Notes: generated by a model from the sequence alone, not told the origin. A stretch of DNA of 64,000 nt from Rhizobium leguminosarum (GCF_004123835.1 NZ_MZMU01000022.1:62001-126000); one strand, 5' to 3'; positions 33,701 through 42,740 are shown, counted from the stretch's first letter. Translations and numbers: made by a program.

Positions 33701-35164
33701 TCACAGGCTGATGAGCACACTCTTGCTCTTGCGGTTGGCGAGATAGGCGTCGCGGCCGAGATCCTTGCCGATGCCGGACTGCTTGTAGCCGCCGGTCGGC
33801 AGGATATGGTCGCGCGAGCGGCCGTAGCGGTTTACCCAGACGGTGCCGGCCTGCAGGCGGCGGGTCACGCGGATGGCACGCGAGAGATCACGGGTGAAGA
33901 GGCCGGCGGCGAGCCCGTAGGCCGGATGGTCGGCGAGGCTCAGCGCCTCCTCCTCGTCCTCGAAGGTTTGAATGGTCAGCACCGGTCCGAAGATTTCTTC
34001 CAGAACTGCCGGCGATGTTGCCGTCACGCCGGAAATCAGGGTCGGCGCGTAGAAATAACCCTCGCGATCGAGCCGGCGGCCACCGGTGAGGCACTCGGCG
34101 CCGTCGTCGATAGCGGCACGGATGATGCCGTCCATGCGGGCGATCTGTCGTTCGGAGATGACGGGCGAATAGTCAGTCGCCTCATCCCAGGTGGGGCCGG
34201 GGCGGATAGCCGCCAGCCTCTCGACGAGAGCGGCTGCGAGCGCGTCCGCCACCTTCGCCTCGACGATGAGACGGGATCCGCAAACGCAGGCTTGACCGGC
34301 GTTGGAGAGAATGCTGCCGGCGATTGCGCCCGCCGCAAGCTCGAGATCGGCATCGGCGAAGACCAGTTGCGGGCTCTTGCCGCCGAGTTCCAGCGTCATC
34401 GGCTTGACGCCGGTGCGGGCGATGTTGGTCATGATTGCCGCGCCGGCCGCGGTCGAACCGGTGAAGCTGACCTTGGAGATGCCGGGATGTCCGGTGATCG
34501 CATTTCCGGTGGTCGGGCCGTCGCCGAGCACGATGTTGACGAGACCGGCCGGCAGGCCGGCCCGCACCGAAAGTTCGGCGAGATAGAGCGTCGAAAACGG
34601 CGTCATTTCTGATGGTTTCAGCACCACCGCATTGCCCGCCGCCAGCGCCGGGCCAAGCTTCCAGCCGGCCATGGACAAGGGAAAATTCCAGGGCGTGATG
34701 GCGCCGACGACGCCATAAGGTTCCGTCATGATCATACCGAAGTTCGCGTCGTCGGTCGGGACGAGGTCGCCGCCTTCCTTATCGGCGAATTCGGCAAAGA
34801 AGCGGATCTGTTCGGCGGTGACGGCGATGTCGCCGGCGACGAGATGACCGATGGGCCGTGTCGAAGAGAGTGCCTCGAGCTTGGCGATGGTCTCCGCCTC
34901 GGCTTCGATGAGGTCCGCCCAGCGCTGCAGCGCCACAGTGCGCTCGCGTGGCCGAACGCCACCCCAATTGCTCGTCTTCAATGCTGTCCTGGCTGTTTCG
35001 ACGGCCTGGTCGACGAGGGCCTCGTCGGCCAGCGGGCAGCCGGCATAGGCCTTGCCGTCGGATGGACGGTGCATGTCGATGACGGCTTCTGCCGGAACCA
35101 GCCGGCCGCCGATGAAATGTCCGACGGGCAGGGAAATCGAGTTCGGATCGAAGCTGAGTGTCAT
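33701..35164 (-). CDS. Aldehyde dehydrogenase family protein
   Basis: The 487-residue NAD(P)-dependent enzyme shows GAITPWNFPLSMAGWKLGPA, the nucleotide motif SFTGSTAAG, general base Glu in LELGGKSPQLVF, and catalytic cysteine in NAGQACVCGSRL. The GGKSPQLVF version is typical of the betaine/gamma-glutamyl-aminobutyraldehyde dehydrogenase branch. It is 123 bp after the cupin gene and 9 bp before the tartrate-dehydrogenase-like gene. It probably oxidises an aldehyde made by an amine- or alcohol-oxidising step. The exact substrate is not visible in the sequence. Confidence 0.9.
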   Translation of the reverse strand: MTLSFDPNSISLPVGHFIGGRLVPAEAVIDMHRPSDGKAYAGCPLADEALVDQAVETARTALKTSNWGGVRPRERTVALQRWADLIEAEAETIAKLEALSSTRPIGHLVAGDIAVTAEQIRFFAEFADKEGGDLVPTDDANFGMIMTEPYGVVGAITPWNFPLSMAGWKLGPALAAGNAVVLKPSEMTPFSTLYLAELSVRAGLPAGLVNIVLGDGPTTGNAITGHPGISKVSFTGSTAAGAAIMTNIARTGVKPMTLELGGKSPQLVFADADLELAAGAIAGSILSNAGQACVCGSRLIVEAKVADALAAALVERLAAIRPGPTWDEATDYSPVISERQIARMDGIIRAAIDDGAECLTGGRRLDREGYFYAPTLISGVTATSPAVLEEIFGPVLTIQTFEDEEEALSLADHPAYGLAAGLFTRDLSRAIRVTRRLQAGTVWVNRYGRSRDHILPTGGYKQSGIGKDLGRDAYLANRKSKSVLISL

Positions 35165-35287
35165 CGCATGTCCTCGGGATGGGCTGAGACAAGCCTAACT
35201 GGGGAAGGCGAGCAGCATGCGTTGACCGGCGGTGCCGCAGCGGCGAAAAATTGCGTTTTCGCCGCTGCGGCAGCCAAATCTACGGCG

Positions 35288-35641
35288 TCACGTCACGGTC
35301 ACATAGATCTTGCGCACCGTCTCGATCGTCTTCCAGACGCCAACGAAGCCCGGCTTCATGACGAAGCTGTCGCCCGCCTTGTAGACCACCGGTTCACCAC
35401 CTTCCGGCGTGAGTTCGACAAGGCCGGAAAGTATATGGCAGAACTCGAAGGTCTCGCCCTTGATCGAGCGCGTCTCGCCGGGGGTGCCTTCCCAGACGCC
35501 GCTATGAACAGTCTCGCCGCGGGCGACATCCTGCGCCCAGGTCTTGAAGGCCGGATTGCCCGAGATCAGCCGTTCGGGGAGGGGGCCGGATTCGCGCGGC
35601 GCGAAGGATGGGTTGGTGTCGATCGTCTTGAGGAGGGACAT
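35288..35641 (-). CDS. Cupin-domain protein (DUF861/EutQ-like)
   Basis: The small 117-residue protein is a single beta-barrel cupin. The core has GVWEGTPGETRSIKGETFEFCHILSG-type strands (residues about 49-73), ELTPEGG and YKAGDSFVMKPGFVGVW. The usual metal-binding histidines of motif 1 are mostly replaced, as in DUF861 members, so catalysis with a bound metal is doubtful. It may bind a small molecule. The gene is 24 bp after the GhrA-like gene and belongs to the same operon. Cupins of this type often accompany amine- and amino-acid catabolic genes. Confidence 0.85.
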   Translation of the reverse strand: MSLLKTIDTNPSFAPRESGPLPERLISGNPAFKTWAQDVARGETVHSGVWEGTPGETRSIKGETFEFCHILSGLVELTPEGGEPVVYKAGDSFVMKPGFVGVWKTIETVRKIYVTVT

Positions 35642-35665
35642 GATTTGCTTTCCTAGGTTGAGAAC

Positions 35666-36589
35666 TCAGTAGCCACGGTTGCGATCGACCAGACCGATCG
35701 GATCGACGCCCGCCTGGTGCCGTTTGATGTTGCCGATTACGGCCGCCGCGGCGGTTTCAGGCTGGGTGACGCTCGCAATGTGCGGCGTCAGCAGGATCTT
35801 CGAATGGCTCCAGAAGGCGTGGTCTGCAGGCAGCGGTTCCGGATCGGTGACGTCGACGACGGCGCCGGAGAGATGCCCGGCGTCAAGCGCGTCGACGAGC
35901 GCCTGATGGTCGAGCTGAGCGCCGCGTCCGGCATGGACGAGCACGGCGCCGGCCGGCAGTCCGGCGAAGAGCTCGGCATTCAGGAAACCGCGCGTCTCAT
36001 CCGTCAACGGCAGCAGGCAGACAAGAATGTCGGTGGTTGCAAGCAGAGTATCGAGGCCGTCCCGGCCGCTCAGGCATCGGATGCCGTCGATCTCGCGCGG
36101 GTTGCGGCTCCAGCCCGAAAGCGGAAAGCCGAAGGGCTGTAAACGTTCGAGCACGGCGCTGCCAAGCATGCCGAGGCCGAGCACGCCGATGCTGCGTTCC
36201 GAGGCCTGCCTAGGAGCGATAGCCTGCCAGGTCCGGCGCCGCTGCTGGTCGAGATAGGTCGGCAGGTCGCGATGGAGCGCAAGGACTGCCAGCGTCACAT
36301 ATTCCTGCATCATCCTGATGATGCCGTCCTCGACCATGCGCACCACCTTCACCGACGCAGGCACTGCATCGATACGGAGCTGGTCGATGCCGGCGCCGAT
36401 CGAAAACAGGATTTCGAGATTGCGGTAGCGTGCGAGATCCTCCGGCACGGTCCAGGTGATCAGGTAGCGCACGGCGTCCGGTTCGACCGACTTGGGATCC
36501 ATGGAGAAGGCAATGTCGGGCAGTTCGCGCGCGAAGGCTTCGGCGAAGATGGCGCCGCGCTTCGCATCGGAATTGAAGAGAAAGGTCAT
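35666..36589 (-). CDS. D-2-hydroxyacid dehydrogenase, glyoxylate/hydroxypyruvate reductase A-like
   Basis: At 307 residues it is the size of GhrA (about 312). Seen: the NAD-binding motif SIGVLGLGMLGSAVLERL (about residues 132-149), LVCLLPLTDETRGFL, the catalytic Arg region HAGRGAQLDHQAL, Glu in DPEPLPADHAFW, and His in LLTPHIASVT. The early NSDAKRGAIFAEAF matches GhrA-type N-termini. It would reduce glyoxylate, hydroxypyruvate or a related 2-oxo acid. The gene lies between ArgE-like and cupin genes with 24-27 bp gaps. It may act on the 2-oxo acid produced or used by this operon. Confidence 0.88.
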   Translation of the reverse strand: MTFLFNSDAKRGAIFAEAFARELPDIAFSMDPKSVEPDAVRYLITWTVPEDLARYRNLEILFSIGAGIDQLRIDAVPASVKVVRMVEDGIIRMMQEYVTLAVLALHRDLPTYLDQQRRRTWQAIAPRQASERSIGVLGLGMLGSAVLERLQPFGFPLSGWSRNPREIDGIRCLSGRDGLDTLLATTDILVCLLPLTDETRGFLNAELFAGLPAGAVLVHAGRGAQLDHQALVDALDAGHLSGAVVDVTDPEPLPADHAFWSHSKILLTPHIASVTQPETAAAAVIGNIKRHQAGVDPIGLVDRNRGY

Positions 36590-36616
36590 TGCGTCGGCTC
36601 CTTGATCTCGATGTCA

Positions 36617-37738
36617 TCAGGCGCAACGGCGGCCAAGCGCCTCGACCATCGCCTGGCAGGCGAGCAGTTCGCCGGCGAGGATGAATTCGTCCGGCTTGTG
36701 GGCGCGGCCGATGTCGCCCGGTCCGCAGATGATCGCATCGATGCCGGCGCGCTGGAAAAGGCCGGCCTCCGTGCCGTAGCTGACGGCGGCGAGCGGCTCG
36801 ATGCCGGTCAGTTCGCCGAGCAGAGTTGCAAGCGGCGCATCGGCGGCAAGCGAAAGTGCCGGATAGGTGCTGAGCTCCCGCCATTCCACCTCAAAGCCGC
36901 GCTGCGATAGCCCCTCGGCCGCCGCGCGGAGCGGGGCAAGCAGCGTGATCGGATCGACGCCGGAAATGGCCCGTGCTTCGAACTCGGCCTCGCAACTGTC
37001 GGGAATGATGTTGACTGCCTGGCCGCCCTTTAGCGTGCCGACCTGAAGCGAGGAATAGGGCGGTTCGAAGACAGGCTCATACGGGCCGCGCGTGAGCCGT
37101 TCGGCTTCGGCGCGAGCGCAAGCCAGGACGTCGGTGATGGCATGGATTGCGTTCAGTCCCTGGTCCGGACGTGAGGAGTGGCCGGAGCGGCCCCTGACTG
37201 TCAGCCGGGCGGCGGCCTTGCCCTTGTGGGCGCGGATTGCCCGCATGCCGCTCGGCTCACCGATGATCGCGCCAAGCGGAGTGGCACAGAGCTCCGGCAG
37301 GCGCGCGATCATGTGCGGCACGCCGCGGCAGCCGGCCTCCTCGTCATAGGAAAAGGCAAGGTGGACGGGGCGGCGAAGCGGTGTTTCCGCCAGCGCCGGG
37401 ACGGCGGCGAGAACGGCGGCCAGGAAACCCTTCATGTCGGTGGCGCCGCGACCGTAGAGGCGGTCCGCTTCGGCCCGCAGGCGGAACGGGTCGCTGGTCC
37501 AGCCGCTTTCGGCGGCGGGGACCACGTCCATATGGCCTGAGAGGATATAGCCCGGCGTTTCCTTCGGGCCGATCGTCGCGAAGAGGTTCGACCGATCGCC
37601 CTCCGGGCCGGGGAGCTCCGTGACGACAGCGCCGTGGCTTTGCAGATAGTGCCGGATCCACGCCACGATCTCGCCGTTCGGCGTGCCGACGACGGAGGGG
37701 AAGCCAATGAGCCTTTCGAGAATTTCAATTGCCTGCAT
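36617..37738 (-). CDS. M20-family deacylase, acetylornithine deacetylase-like
   Basis: The 373-residue enzyme is of the M20/ArgE family with both zinc sites visible: SGHMDVVPA (His, Asp), YGRGATDMKGF (bridging Asp), DEEAGCRGVP (catalytic Glu and ligand Glu), GEPSGM, and a C-terminal His in GRAHKPDEFI. The middle part (GRSGHSSRPDQGLNAIHA) is the lid/dimer domain. The ATG at 37738 follows GTGAGGAATCCC and is preferred over an in-frame start 13 codons earlier. It is the first gene of the operon. Because arginine synthesis genes are absent, it may remove an N-acyl group from a catabolic substrate. The divergent GNAT gene may be related to that. Confidence 0.9.
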   Translation of the reverse strand: MQAIEILERLIGFPSVVGTPNGEIVAWIRHYLQSHGAVVTELPGPEGDRSNLFATIGPKETPGYILSGHMDVVPAAESGWTSDPFRLRAEADRLYGRGATDMKGFLAAVLAAVPALAETPLRRPVHLAFSYDEEAGCRGVPHMIARLPELCATPLGAIIGEPSGMRAIRAHKGKAAARLTVRGRSGHSSRPDQGLNAIHAITDVLACARAEAERLTRGPYEPVFEPPYSSLQVGTLKGGQAVNIIPDSCEAEFEARAISGVDPITLLAPLRAAAEGLSQRGFEVEWRELSTYPALSLAADAPLATLLGELTGIEPLAAVSYGTEAGLFQRAGIDAIICGPGDIGRAHKPDEFILAGELLACQAMVEALGRRCA

Positions 37739-38015
37739 GGGATTCCTCACAGTGCGGGATCTTCGAGGTGCTTGCAACTGGGCTGACGGGAGGCGACATT
37801 CCAGGTTCTCACGGTGAACGGCAACTGCGCCCCGTCGGGCCTAGTCAATGACTTTAGAGGACGGTCCAGGCTTTATTTGCCGAAAGCGCAGCGGATTTGG
37901 TCGATTGTTGTGTTTGCGCCGGCCTCACCAGTGAATTGTATCGAACGATCTGTTCTAGTCTTGGCAGAGAAGTTTCCGGACGCCGGCTTGGCCAGAAATG
38001 CGGCAGGGGGTGGGA

Positions 38016-38918
38016 GTGAGTGAACTGACATCCGAATCCAGGTTTGTCGATAGTTTCGAGACGCATATCGCCGGGATCGACAGCGTTGCTCTCGACCAGT
38101 TGCATGCGCTGTCGATGACCGTCGCCTGGCCGCATCGCGGCGAAGACTGGCAGTTCCTGCGGGAGTTCGGACAGGGCATCGTGGCGATCGATGAAATCGG
38201 CCGCATCTTGGGCTCTGCGATGTGGTTTCCCTATGATGCCCAATTTGCCACGATCGGCATGGTCATCACATCGCCGCGTCTTCAAACCAATGGCGCCGGG
38301 CAATGGCTGATGGGCCACGCGCTGAATCAGGTCGCTGGGCGGAACCTCGGGCTGAATGCGACGCGCGCAGCGCGCCGTCTTTATCGGTCCCTGAACTTTG
38401 TTCGGGAGGCTCTCGTCTTTCAATGCCATGGCGAAGCGATATCGCCGCCGGATGTGGAGCCGCCGACCAGTGCCGTGATACGGGCCGTCGAGGCTGGCGA
38501 TCTGGAAGCGATCGCCGAATTGGATTGCGTGGCCTTCGGCACGGATCGCAAACTGCTCCTGGCCCGGCTCATGGCAAATTCCAAGGGTATCGTGTTGAGC
38601 CGCGCCGGCCGGATCGAGGCATTCTCGCTTTGCCGGCGGTTCGGGCGCGGCCATGTCATCGGTCCCGTTGTGGCGCGCAGTGACGCAGACGCGATCGCCG
38701 TCGTCCGCCCGCATGCAGCTGAGCACGCAGGAACGTTCCTGCGCCTCGACACACGCGAGCAGGGCGGAATGTTTTCCGATTTCCTCTCCCGCTGCGGTCT
38801 TCCTGTCTACGATATCGTGACGACCATGTCGCTCGGTGGCCCTTGGCTTCCGGTTGCCGGACGTGCGGTGGCGCCCGAGCCGAAGACCTATGCGCTCGTC
38901 AGCCAGGCACTCGGTTGA
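38016..38918 (+). CDS. GNAT-family N-acetyltransferase, paralogue of the 13.4-kb gene
   Basis: The product is 300 residues from the GTG at 38016, which has AGGGGGTGGGA upstream; an ATG at 37998 is possible but lacks a ribosome site. The layout matches the 13.4-kb GNAT protein: both share the WPHR-EDWQ block, a GNAT loop (NGAGQWLMGHAL here, with less typical glycine spacing), a second half with CVAFGTDRKLLLARL and RFGRGHVIGPVVA, and a YALVSQALG ending. The gene is divergent from the ArgE-like operon, with about 280 bp between them. It may acylate the compound that the deacylase handles. This is inference from position only. Confidence 0.85.
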   Translation: MSELTSESRFVDSFETHIAGIDSVALDQLHALSMTVAWPHRGEDWQFLREFGQGIVAIDEIGRILGSAMWFPYDAQFATIGMVITSPRLQTNGAGQWLMGHALNQVAGRNLGLNATRAARRLYRSLNFVREALVFQCHGEAISPPDVEPPTSAVIRAVEAGDLEAIAELDCVAFGTDRKLLLARLMANSKGIVLSRAGRIEAFSLCRRFGRGHVIGPVVARSDADAIAVVRPHAAEHAGTFLRLDTREQGGMFSDFLSRCGLPVYDIVTTMSLGGPWLPVAGRAVAPEPKTYALVSQALG

Positions 38919-38948
38919 CGCAAGCCTAATGACGATCGTTGTCGGGTT

Positions 38949-39173
38949 TTAAGCGCCGGGACAGATGGGTATGCAGGTCTGAGCCTGCTGACGTTCGAAT
39001 TCGGGCCGGAACGAACGATATTGCCAGAGACCTTCCGGGCTTTCCCGGCGGTATACGGTCTCGAGCCAGAACACTGAGTCATCGATCGGCGAGACAGGGT
39101 GCCACGCATACCATTCCGACCAGATTTTTCCTGCCGGGTCTCTGTCCATGATCGCCACTCGCCTCCTCATCAT
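38949..39173 (-). CDS. Small hypothetical protein, aromatic-rich
   Basis: This reading frame of up to 74 residues contains MDRDPAGKIWSEWYAWHPV, an aromatic-rich composition typical of small genuine rhizobial proteins rather than of random antisense frames. An ATG run and AGGAGG occur at 39160-39173, but the best start is not clear: ATG at 39149, GTG at 39158 or ATG at 39173. No domain is recognised. It converges with the GNAT gene. Confidence 0.45.
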   Translation of the reverse strand: MMRRRVAIMDRDPAGKIWSEWYAWHPVSPIDDSVFWLETVYRRESPEGLWQYRSFRPEFERQQAQTCIPICPGA

Positions 39174-39465
39174 CGGCGCAACTCGAACATGCGTGCGGCA
39201 CGGGAGCCGTTGCCATCCCGGCGTGCCTGGGCAAATGTTCTATTATGGAGAATAACAGGGGGAGAATATTCTTCAATGGAGATCATTTTCCCGTATTGCG
39301 CGAAGTCTTTCTTGTCCGCGGTCGGGGGATGTTTCAGGTTGTAAGATGTGGCTCTGTTGACGAATGATTTCGCCGGTGGATACAACGCCTCGATTGGGCT
39401 TCGACACCGGCGATGAACTGCGGTGTTCAATCACCACTGATCTGTTTGCGTGATGGTTGGATGGC

Positions 39466-39777
39466 TCAGCTAATCGAACGCAGCCCGAGATAGGCCGCCA
39501 AACTGACGGCGGAGAGGGCGATCGTCAGCCTGGGTCTTGCATCGTCGAACATCGCCGCCAGCGAAAGGCCGAGCATCAGGATGACGGATTTTGCCCAGAG
39601 ATCTTGATCGGAGACGGTGAAAGCGATTGCCGTCAGAAAGACGGCGCTTGCGACGATTGTTACAGGAGCAGATTTCTCGGCGAGATCGCCACCTGGGAAA
39701 TATGGCATTAGAAAACGGCGCATGCTCAAGCCTGAAGCGACGCTCAGAAGAAGACAGGTCAAGACAAGTTGCAACAT
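39466..39777 (-). CDS. Small membrane protein, hypothetical
   Basis: The 103-residue protein is mostly hydrophobic with three or four predicted membrane helices: LQLVLTCLLLSVASGLS at the start, VTIVASAVFLTAIAFTV in the middle, SVILMLGLSLAAMF and a C-terminal LTIALSAVSLAAYLGL. The hydrophobic periodicity supports a real gene. The start at 39777 places the first helix at the N-terminus, but no ribosome site is clear. It is divergent from the LysR gene. Function is unknown. About 290 bp on its downstream side (39174-39465) hold no supported gene. Confidence 0.5.
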   Translation of the reverse strand: MLQLVLTCLLLSVASGLSMRRFLMPYFPGGDLAEKSAPVTIVASAVFLTAIAFTVSDQDLWAKSVILMLGLSLAAMFDDARPRLTIALSAVSLAAYLGLRSIS

Positions 39778-39974
39778 AGGGTCGTCGCCGATCGATCCGC
39801 AGATAGCCCTACGCAAGCAAACCTCATGCCAGCCTCAAACCCTCAAAACGTCATCCGACAGAGGCAATGTGGCGGCTTGCATGGCTATTTCCTCGGCGTC
39901 GCGACCCTTTTTTCGGCAATCGCTTGCCTGTCCCGTCCGCGGATGGCGTTTTTTCGCCCAATGCCGAAACCGGC

Positions 39975-40003
39975 TTGAGCCTGCGCAATGATTTTTATAT
40001 AGA
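39975..40003 (+). promoter_or_regulatory. Sigma70-like promoter for the LysR gene
   Basis: TTGAGC, a 17-bp spacer and TATAGA (39998-40003) lie 41 bp upstream of the TTG start, within an A+T-rich stretch. The match is good for a rhizobial housekeeping promoter. Confidence 0.5.
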
Positions 40004-40044
40004 GAATTATCTGTCGTCTTAATTCCGGAAACGAGATCTTTTCA

Positions 40045-40950
40045 TTGGACCTCTCATCGATCGAGATATTTCTCGCTGTCGCCAGCGACCGCAGCGTTAC
40101 GAAGGCCGCCAAGGCCGTAGGGCGAGTGCCGTCGAATGTGACGACGCGCATCCAGCAATTGGAGGAGGACCTCAACGTTTCCCTCTTCAGCCGTGACGGC
40201 AAGAAGATGACGTTGACGCGGGAGGGCGAGACGTTTCTCGCCTATGCCAACCGGCTTATGGCGCTTGCGCTCGAAGCGCGCCAGGCCGTGCGGCCTCTCG
40301 CCCCATCGGGGACATTGCGGGTCGGCACCATGGAGAGCACGGCAGCAAGCAGGCTGCCGGCGGCGCTGACGCAATTCAATCAGATGTGGCCGGATGTGTC
40401 GCTTCATCTGACGATGGGTGCGTCCCGCGATCTTACCCGCGACGTTCTCTCCGATGCGCTGGATTGCGCGCTGATTGCCCGCCCACCGAAGGCGATGCGC
40501 GAGGAAGATTCGGGTTTCGATGCCGAACTCAAGGCGCTGGAGATGGAGCCGGTTTTTGTCGAGGACCTGTTGATCGTCTTGCCGTCCGGGCATCCCTCCA
40601 TCAAATCCGCCGCAGATCTGCGTGTCGGGTCGCTCGCCGCTTTGGAGCCTGGCTGCACCTATCGCAGGATCGCCGAAAACTGGGCGCGCAAATCGAGCGC
40701 CCTGCCGACGAGCGAGCTCGGCTCCTACCACGCGATCCTGGCGAGCGTTGCGACCGGCAACACGGCCGGCGTCATGCCGCGATCCGTCCTTGATCTCATG
40801 CACTGGCCGACGCCTGTCCAGACCCACCAGCTGGGACCCGTCGAGACGCTGCTCGTCTATCGCAAGAATGATCGTCCCAGCGCGTTCAGCGCATTCCACG
40901 AAGTCCTCAGCGCGACAAAGGGCAGAGATATCAGGCTGGCAACAAACTAA
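40045..40950 (+). CDS. LysR-family transcriptional regulator
   Basis: The 301-residue protein is of standard LysR length. Residues 1-60 form the HTH (MDLSSIEIFLAVASDRSVTK, then a recognition helix with SNVTTRIQQLEEDLNVSLF). The effector domain starts with GTLRVGTMEST, a usual beginning for the CmbR/CysB-like fold. The start codon is TTG, chosen because LysR proteins begin just before the I-F-x-A-V helix; no other start is nearby. It precedes the HPP/CBS membrane gene by 56 bp on the same strand and may be cotranscribed with it. The ligand is unknown. Confidence 0.92.
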   Translation: MDLSSIEIFLAVASDRSVTKAAKAVGRVPSNVTTRIQQLEEDLNVSLFSRDGKKMTLTREGETFLAYANRLMALALEARQAVRPLAPSGTLRVGTMESTAASRLPAALTQFNQMWPDVSLHLTMGASRDLTRDVLSDALDCALIARPPKAMREEDSGFDAELKALEMEPVFVEDLLIVLPSGHPSIKSAADLRVGSLAALEPGCTYRRIAENWARKSSALPTSELGSYHAILASVATGNTAGVMPRSVLDLMHWPTPVQTHQLGPVETLLVYRKNDRPSAFSAFHEVLSATKGRDIRLATN

Positions 40951-41006
40951 CCTGAACGCCTTCCTCCTTCGCCGCCAGATAATCCTCGCTTAAAATTGGT
41001 CTTGTC

Positions 41007-42137
41007 ATGCAGTATCCCGTTTCCCCGAAGGTGGGACCGAGCCGCTTCAGCCGCTTCCGTTTGTTTTCACCTATTCTGGCCGGTGCGACCTTACGAGAGC
41101 GATTGATTGGATGTCTCGGCGCCTTGCTGGCCATTGGTCTCACTGGCGTCATCAGCGGCTATCTGTTCGGCCAGGGGCCGCATCTTCCCCTGATCGTCGC
41201 GCCGATGGGGGCGTCCGCGGTGCTTCTTTTTGCGGTGCCGGCAAGCCCGCTGGCGCAGCCATGGTCAATCATCGGCGGCAATACGATTTCCGCCCTGATG
41301 GGTATTATTGCTGCATACTTCATTGGTGATCCGATCATCGCGACCGGCGTCGGCGTTTCGCTTGCCATCGGCGCGATGTCCTTCACGCGCTGCCTTCATC
41401 CGCCAGGAGGAGCCGCCGCACTGACCGCCGTTCTCGGCGGCCCTGTCGTTGCCGGCTGGGGATTTCTCTTTCCCTTCGTGCCCGTCGCTTTGAACTCCTG
41501 CATTCTCGTCGGCCTTGGCCTGCTGTTCCACAAGCTTTCCAAGCGGAATTATCCGCACGTCGTTCCGAAACCGGCGGAGAACACTCATCAGACGATCGAC
41601 CTGCCATCGGCAGTGCGGGTGGGGTTTCACGAGGAGGATGTCGATGCGGCCCTCGAAGCGCTCGACGAAACCTTCGATATCGACCGGGCAGACCTTAGCC
41701 GGCTGCTGCAGCAGGTCGAGCTCCAGGCGGCCATCCGCTCAAATGGCAAGATCAGCTGTGCCGATATCATGTCGCGTGACGTGATCGCCATTGGCGAAGC
41801 TTCGGAACCGGAAGCCGCACGGCATCTTCTGCTCAAGCATAATATCCGTACGCTGCCGGTGAAGGACCCGGAGGGCCGCCTCATCGGCACCGTCGGCTTG
41901 CGGGAATTGTCGAGGAGCACCGAGACCATCGCGCATGCGATCTCGAGACCGGCGGTAGCGAGGCCTTCGGACCCCGCTCTGTCGCTATTGCCCGTTCTGA
42001 CGGACGGACGCACGCATGCCGTCATCATTGTCGATGACGATTACCGGATCCTTGGCCTGATATCGCAGACGGATCTGCTGAGCGCAGTAGCGCGGCTGCT
42101 GCCAAAAGAAGACAATGCGATTCCGGCGGTGGCCTGA
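41007..42137 (+). CDS. HPP-family membrane protein with tandem CBS domains
   Basis: The 376-residue protein has an N-terminal HPP domain (about residues 25-175, four membrane helices) with the diagnostic FTRCLHPPGGAAAL. A cytoplasmic tandem CBS region follows (about residues 245-370: ISCADIMSRDVIAIGEAS and ILGLISQTDLLSAVAR). HPP proteins are linked to nitrite or other anion transport, and CBS domains bind adenosyl nucleotides as energy sensors. Function in rhizobia is not established. The gene follows the LysR gene by 56 bp and precedes a DUF6522 gene by 35 bp. It may be regulated by the LysR protein. Confidence 0.88.
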   Translation: MQYPVSPKVGPSRFSRFRLFSPILAGATLRERLIGCLGALLAIGLTGVISGYLFGQGPHLPLIVAPMGASAVLLFAVPASPLAQPWSIIGGNTISALMGIIAAYFIGDPIIATGVGVSLAIGAMSFTRCLHPPGGAAALTAVLGGPVVAGWGFLFPFVPVALNSCILVGLGLLFHKLSKRNYPHVVPKPAENTHQTIDLPSAVRVGFHEEDVDAALEALDETFDIDRADLSRLLQQVELQAAIRSNGKISCADIMSRDVIAIGEASEPEAARHLLLKHNIRTLPVKDPEGRLIGTVGLRELSRSTETIAHAISRPAVARPSDPALSLLPVLTDGRTHAVIIVDDDYRILGLISQTDLLSAVARLLPKEDNAIPAVA

Positions 42138-42172
42138 GCCGTGAGCGTGGAACTTAGCTGGAGAAAAAATCG

Positions 42173-42451
42173 GTGCGGATCGAGCGCGATTCAAATGGCG
42201 ATTTTATCCTGGAATCATCGGAACTGGCGGAACGGTTCGGATTGTCGCTGGCCGATCTTCGCCGCCACATGCGCCATGGCTCCGTCGTCAGCTCCGTGGA
42301 AATCGGGACTGCTGAACACGAGGGGACGAAACGGGTATCGCTTCGGCTCGGCAACAGGGTCTGGCAAGCGGTTTTGAACGATGAAAATGAAGTGCAGCAG
42401 GAGCAGCTGACCATTCTTCGGGGGAAGCTGTCCGGGCGATACCCGCGCTGA
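42173..42451 (+). CDS. DUF6522-like small protein
   Basis: The 92-residue protein begins MRIERDSNGDFILESSELAE, followed by LRRHMRHGSVVSSVE and LRLGNRVWQAVL. That order agrees with the DUF6522 family common in rhizobia. The start is GTG with GGAGA 9 nt upstream. Members are often near copper or redox genes, but no function is known. It is probably the last gene of the LysR/HPP set. The family assignment is from memory of the pattern and not from a search. Confidence 0.65.
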   Translation: MRIERDSNGDFILESSELAERFGLSLADLRRHMRHGSVVSSVEIGTAEHEGTKRVSLRLGNRVWQAVLNDENEVQQEQLTILRGKLSGRYPR

Positions 42452-42503
42452 CATCATCGTCATGCATGGTCCCGCGGCATGCTTATTGCACGCACGGCAT
42501 TCA

Positions 42504-42740
42504 CTACCGCTCGCTCGTTTCGAAGAGGCCGCGGGCCGCCTCGACCATCGACTGCAGGTGATCGGGGTCGCGCACGCCCTGCCGGTAAAGCTCGATGATG
42601 ATGCTCGCCATTCGTTCGGCTTCGTCGCCGTCCTTTGCTATCCCGTAATCGGCGCTCAGCTTGTCGAAGACGCGCTGGCAAGTTTCAAGATCGCGGGAGT
42701 CGAGCGGTACCTGCGATCGGGTTTTGATCGTTTGAACCAT
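42504..42740 (-). CDS. Small conserved hypothetical protein downstream of groEL
   Basis: This 78-residue hydrophilic and helical protein contains SRDLETCQRVFDKLSADYGI and ASIIIELYRQGVRDPDHL. The ATG has a strong GGAGGG site. It follows the groEL terminator by only 15 bp, so it depends on read-through or on a promoter in the terminator region. Similar small proteins are found in rhizobia. No function is known. Confidence 0.7.
   Translation of the reverse strand: MVQTIKTRSQVPLDSRDLETCQRVFDKLSADYGIAKDGDEAERMASIIIELYRQGVRDPDHLQSMVEAARGLFETSER

Noticed and set aside
39079..39276. Minus-strand frame of 65 codons
   Set aside because: It overlaps the more credible small gene at 38949-39173 in another frame and has no start signal or domain.
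39349..39372. GGCTCTGTTGACGAAT, similar to ends of some insertion sequences
   Set aside because: No second end, transposase part or target duplication was found in the window.
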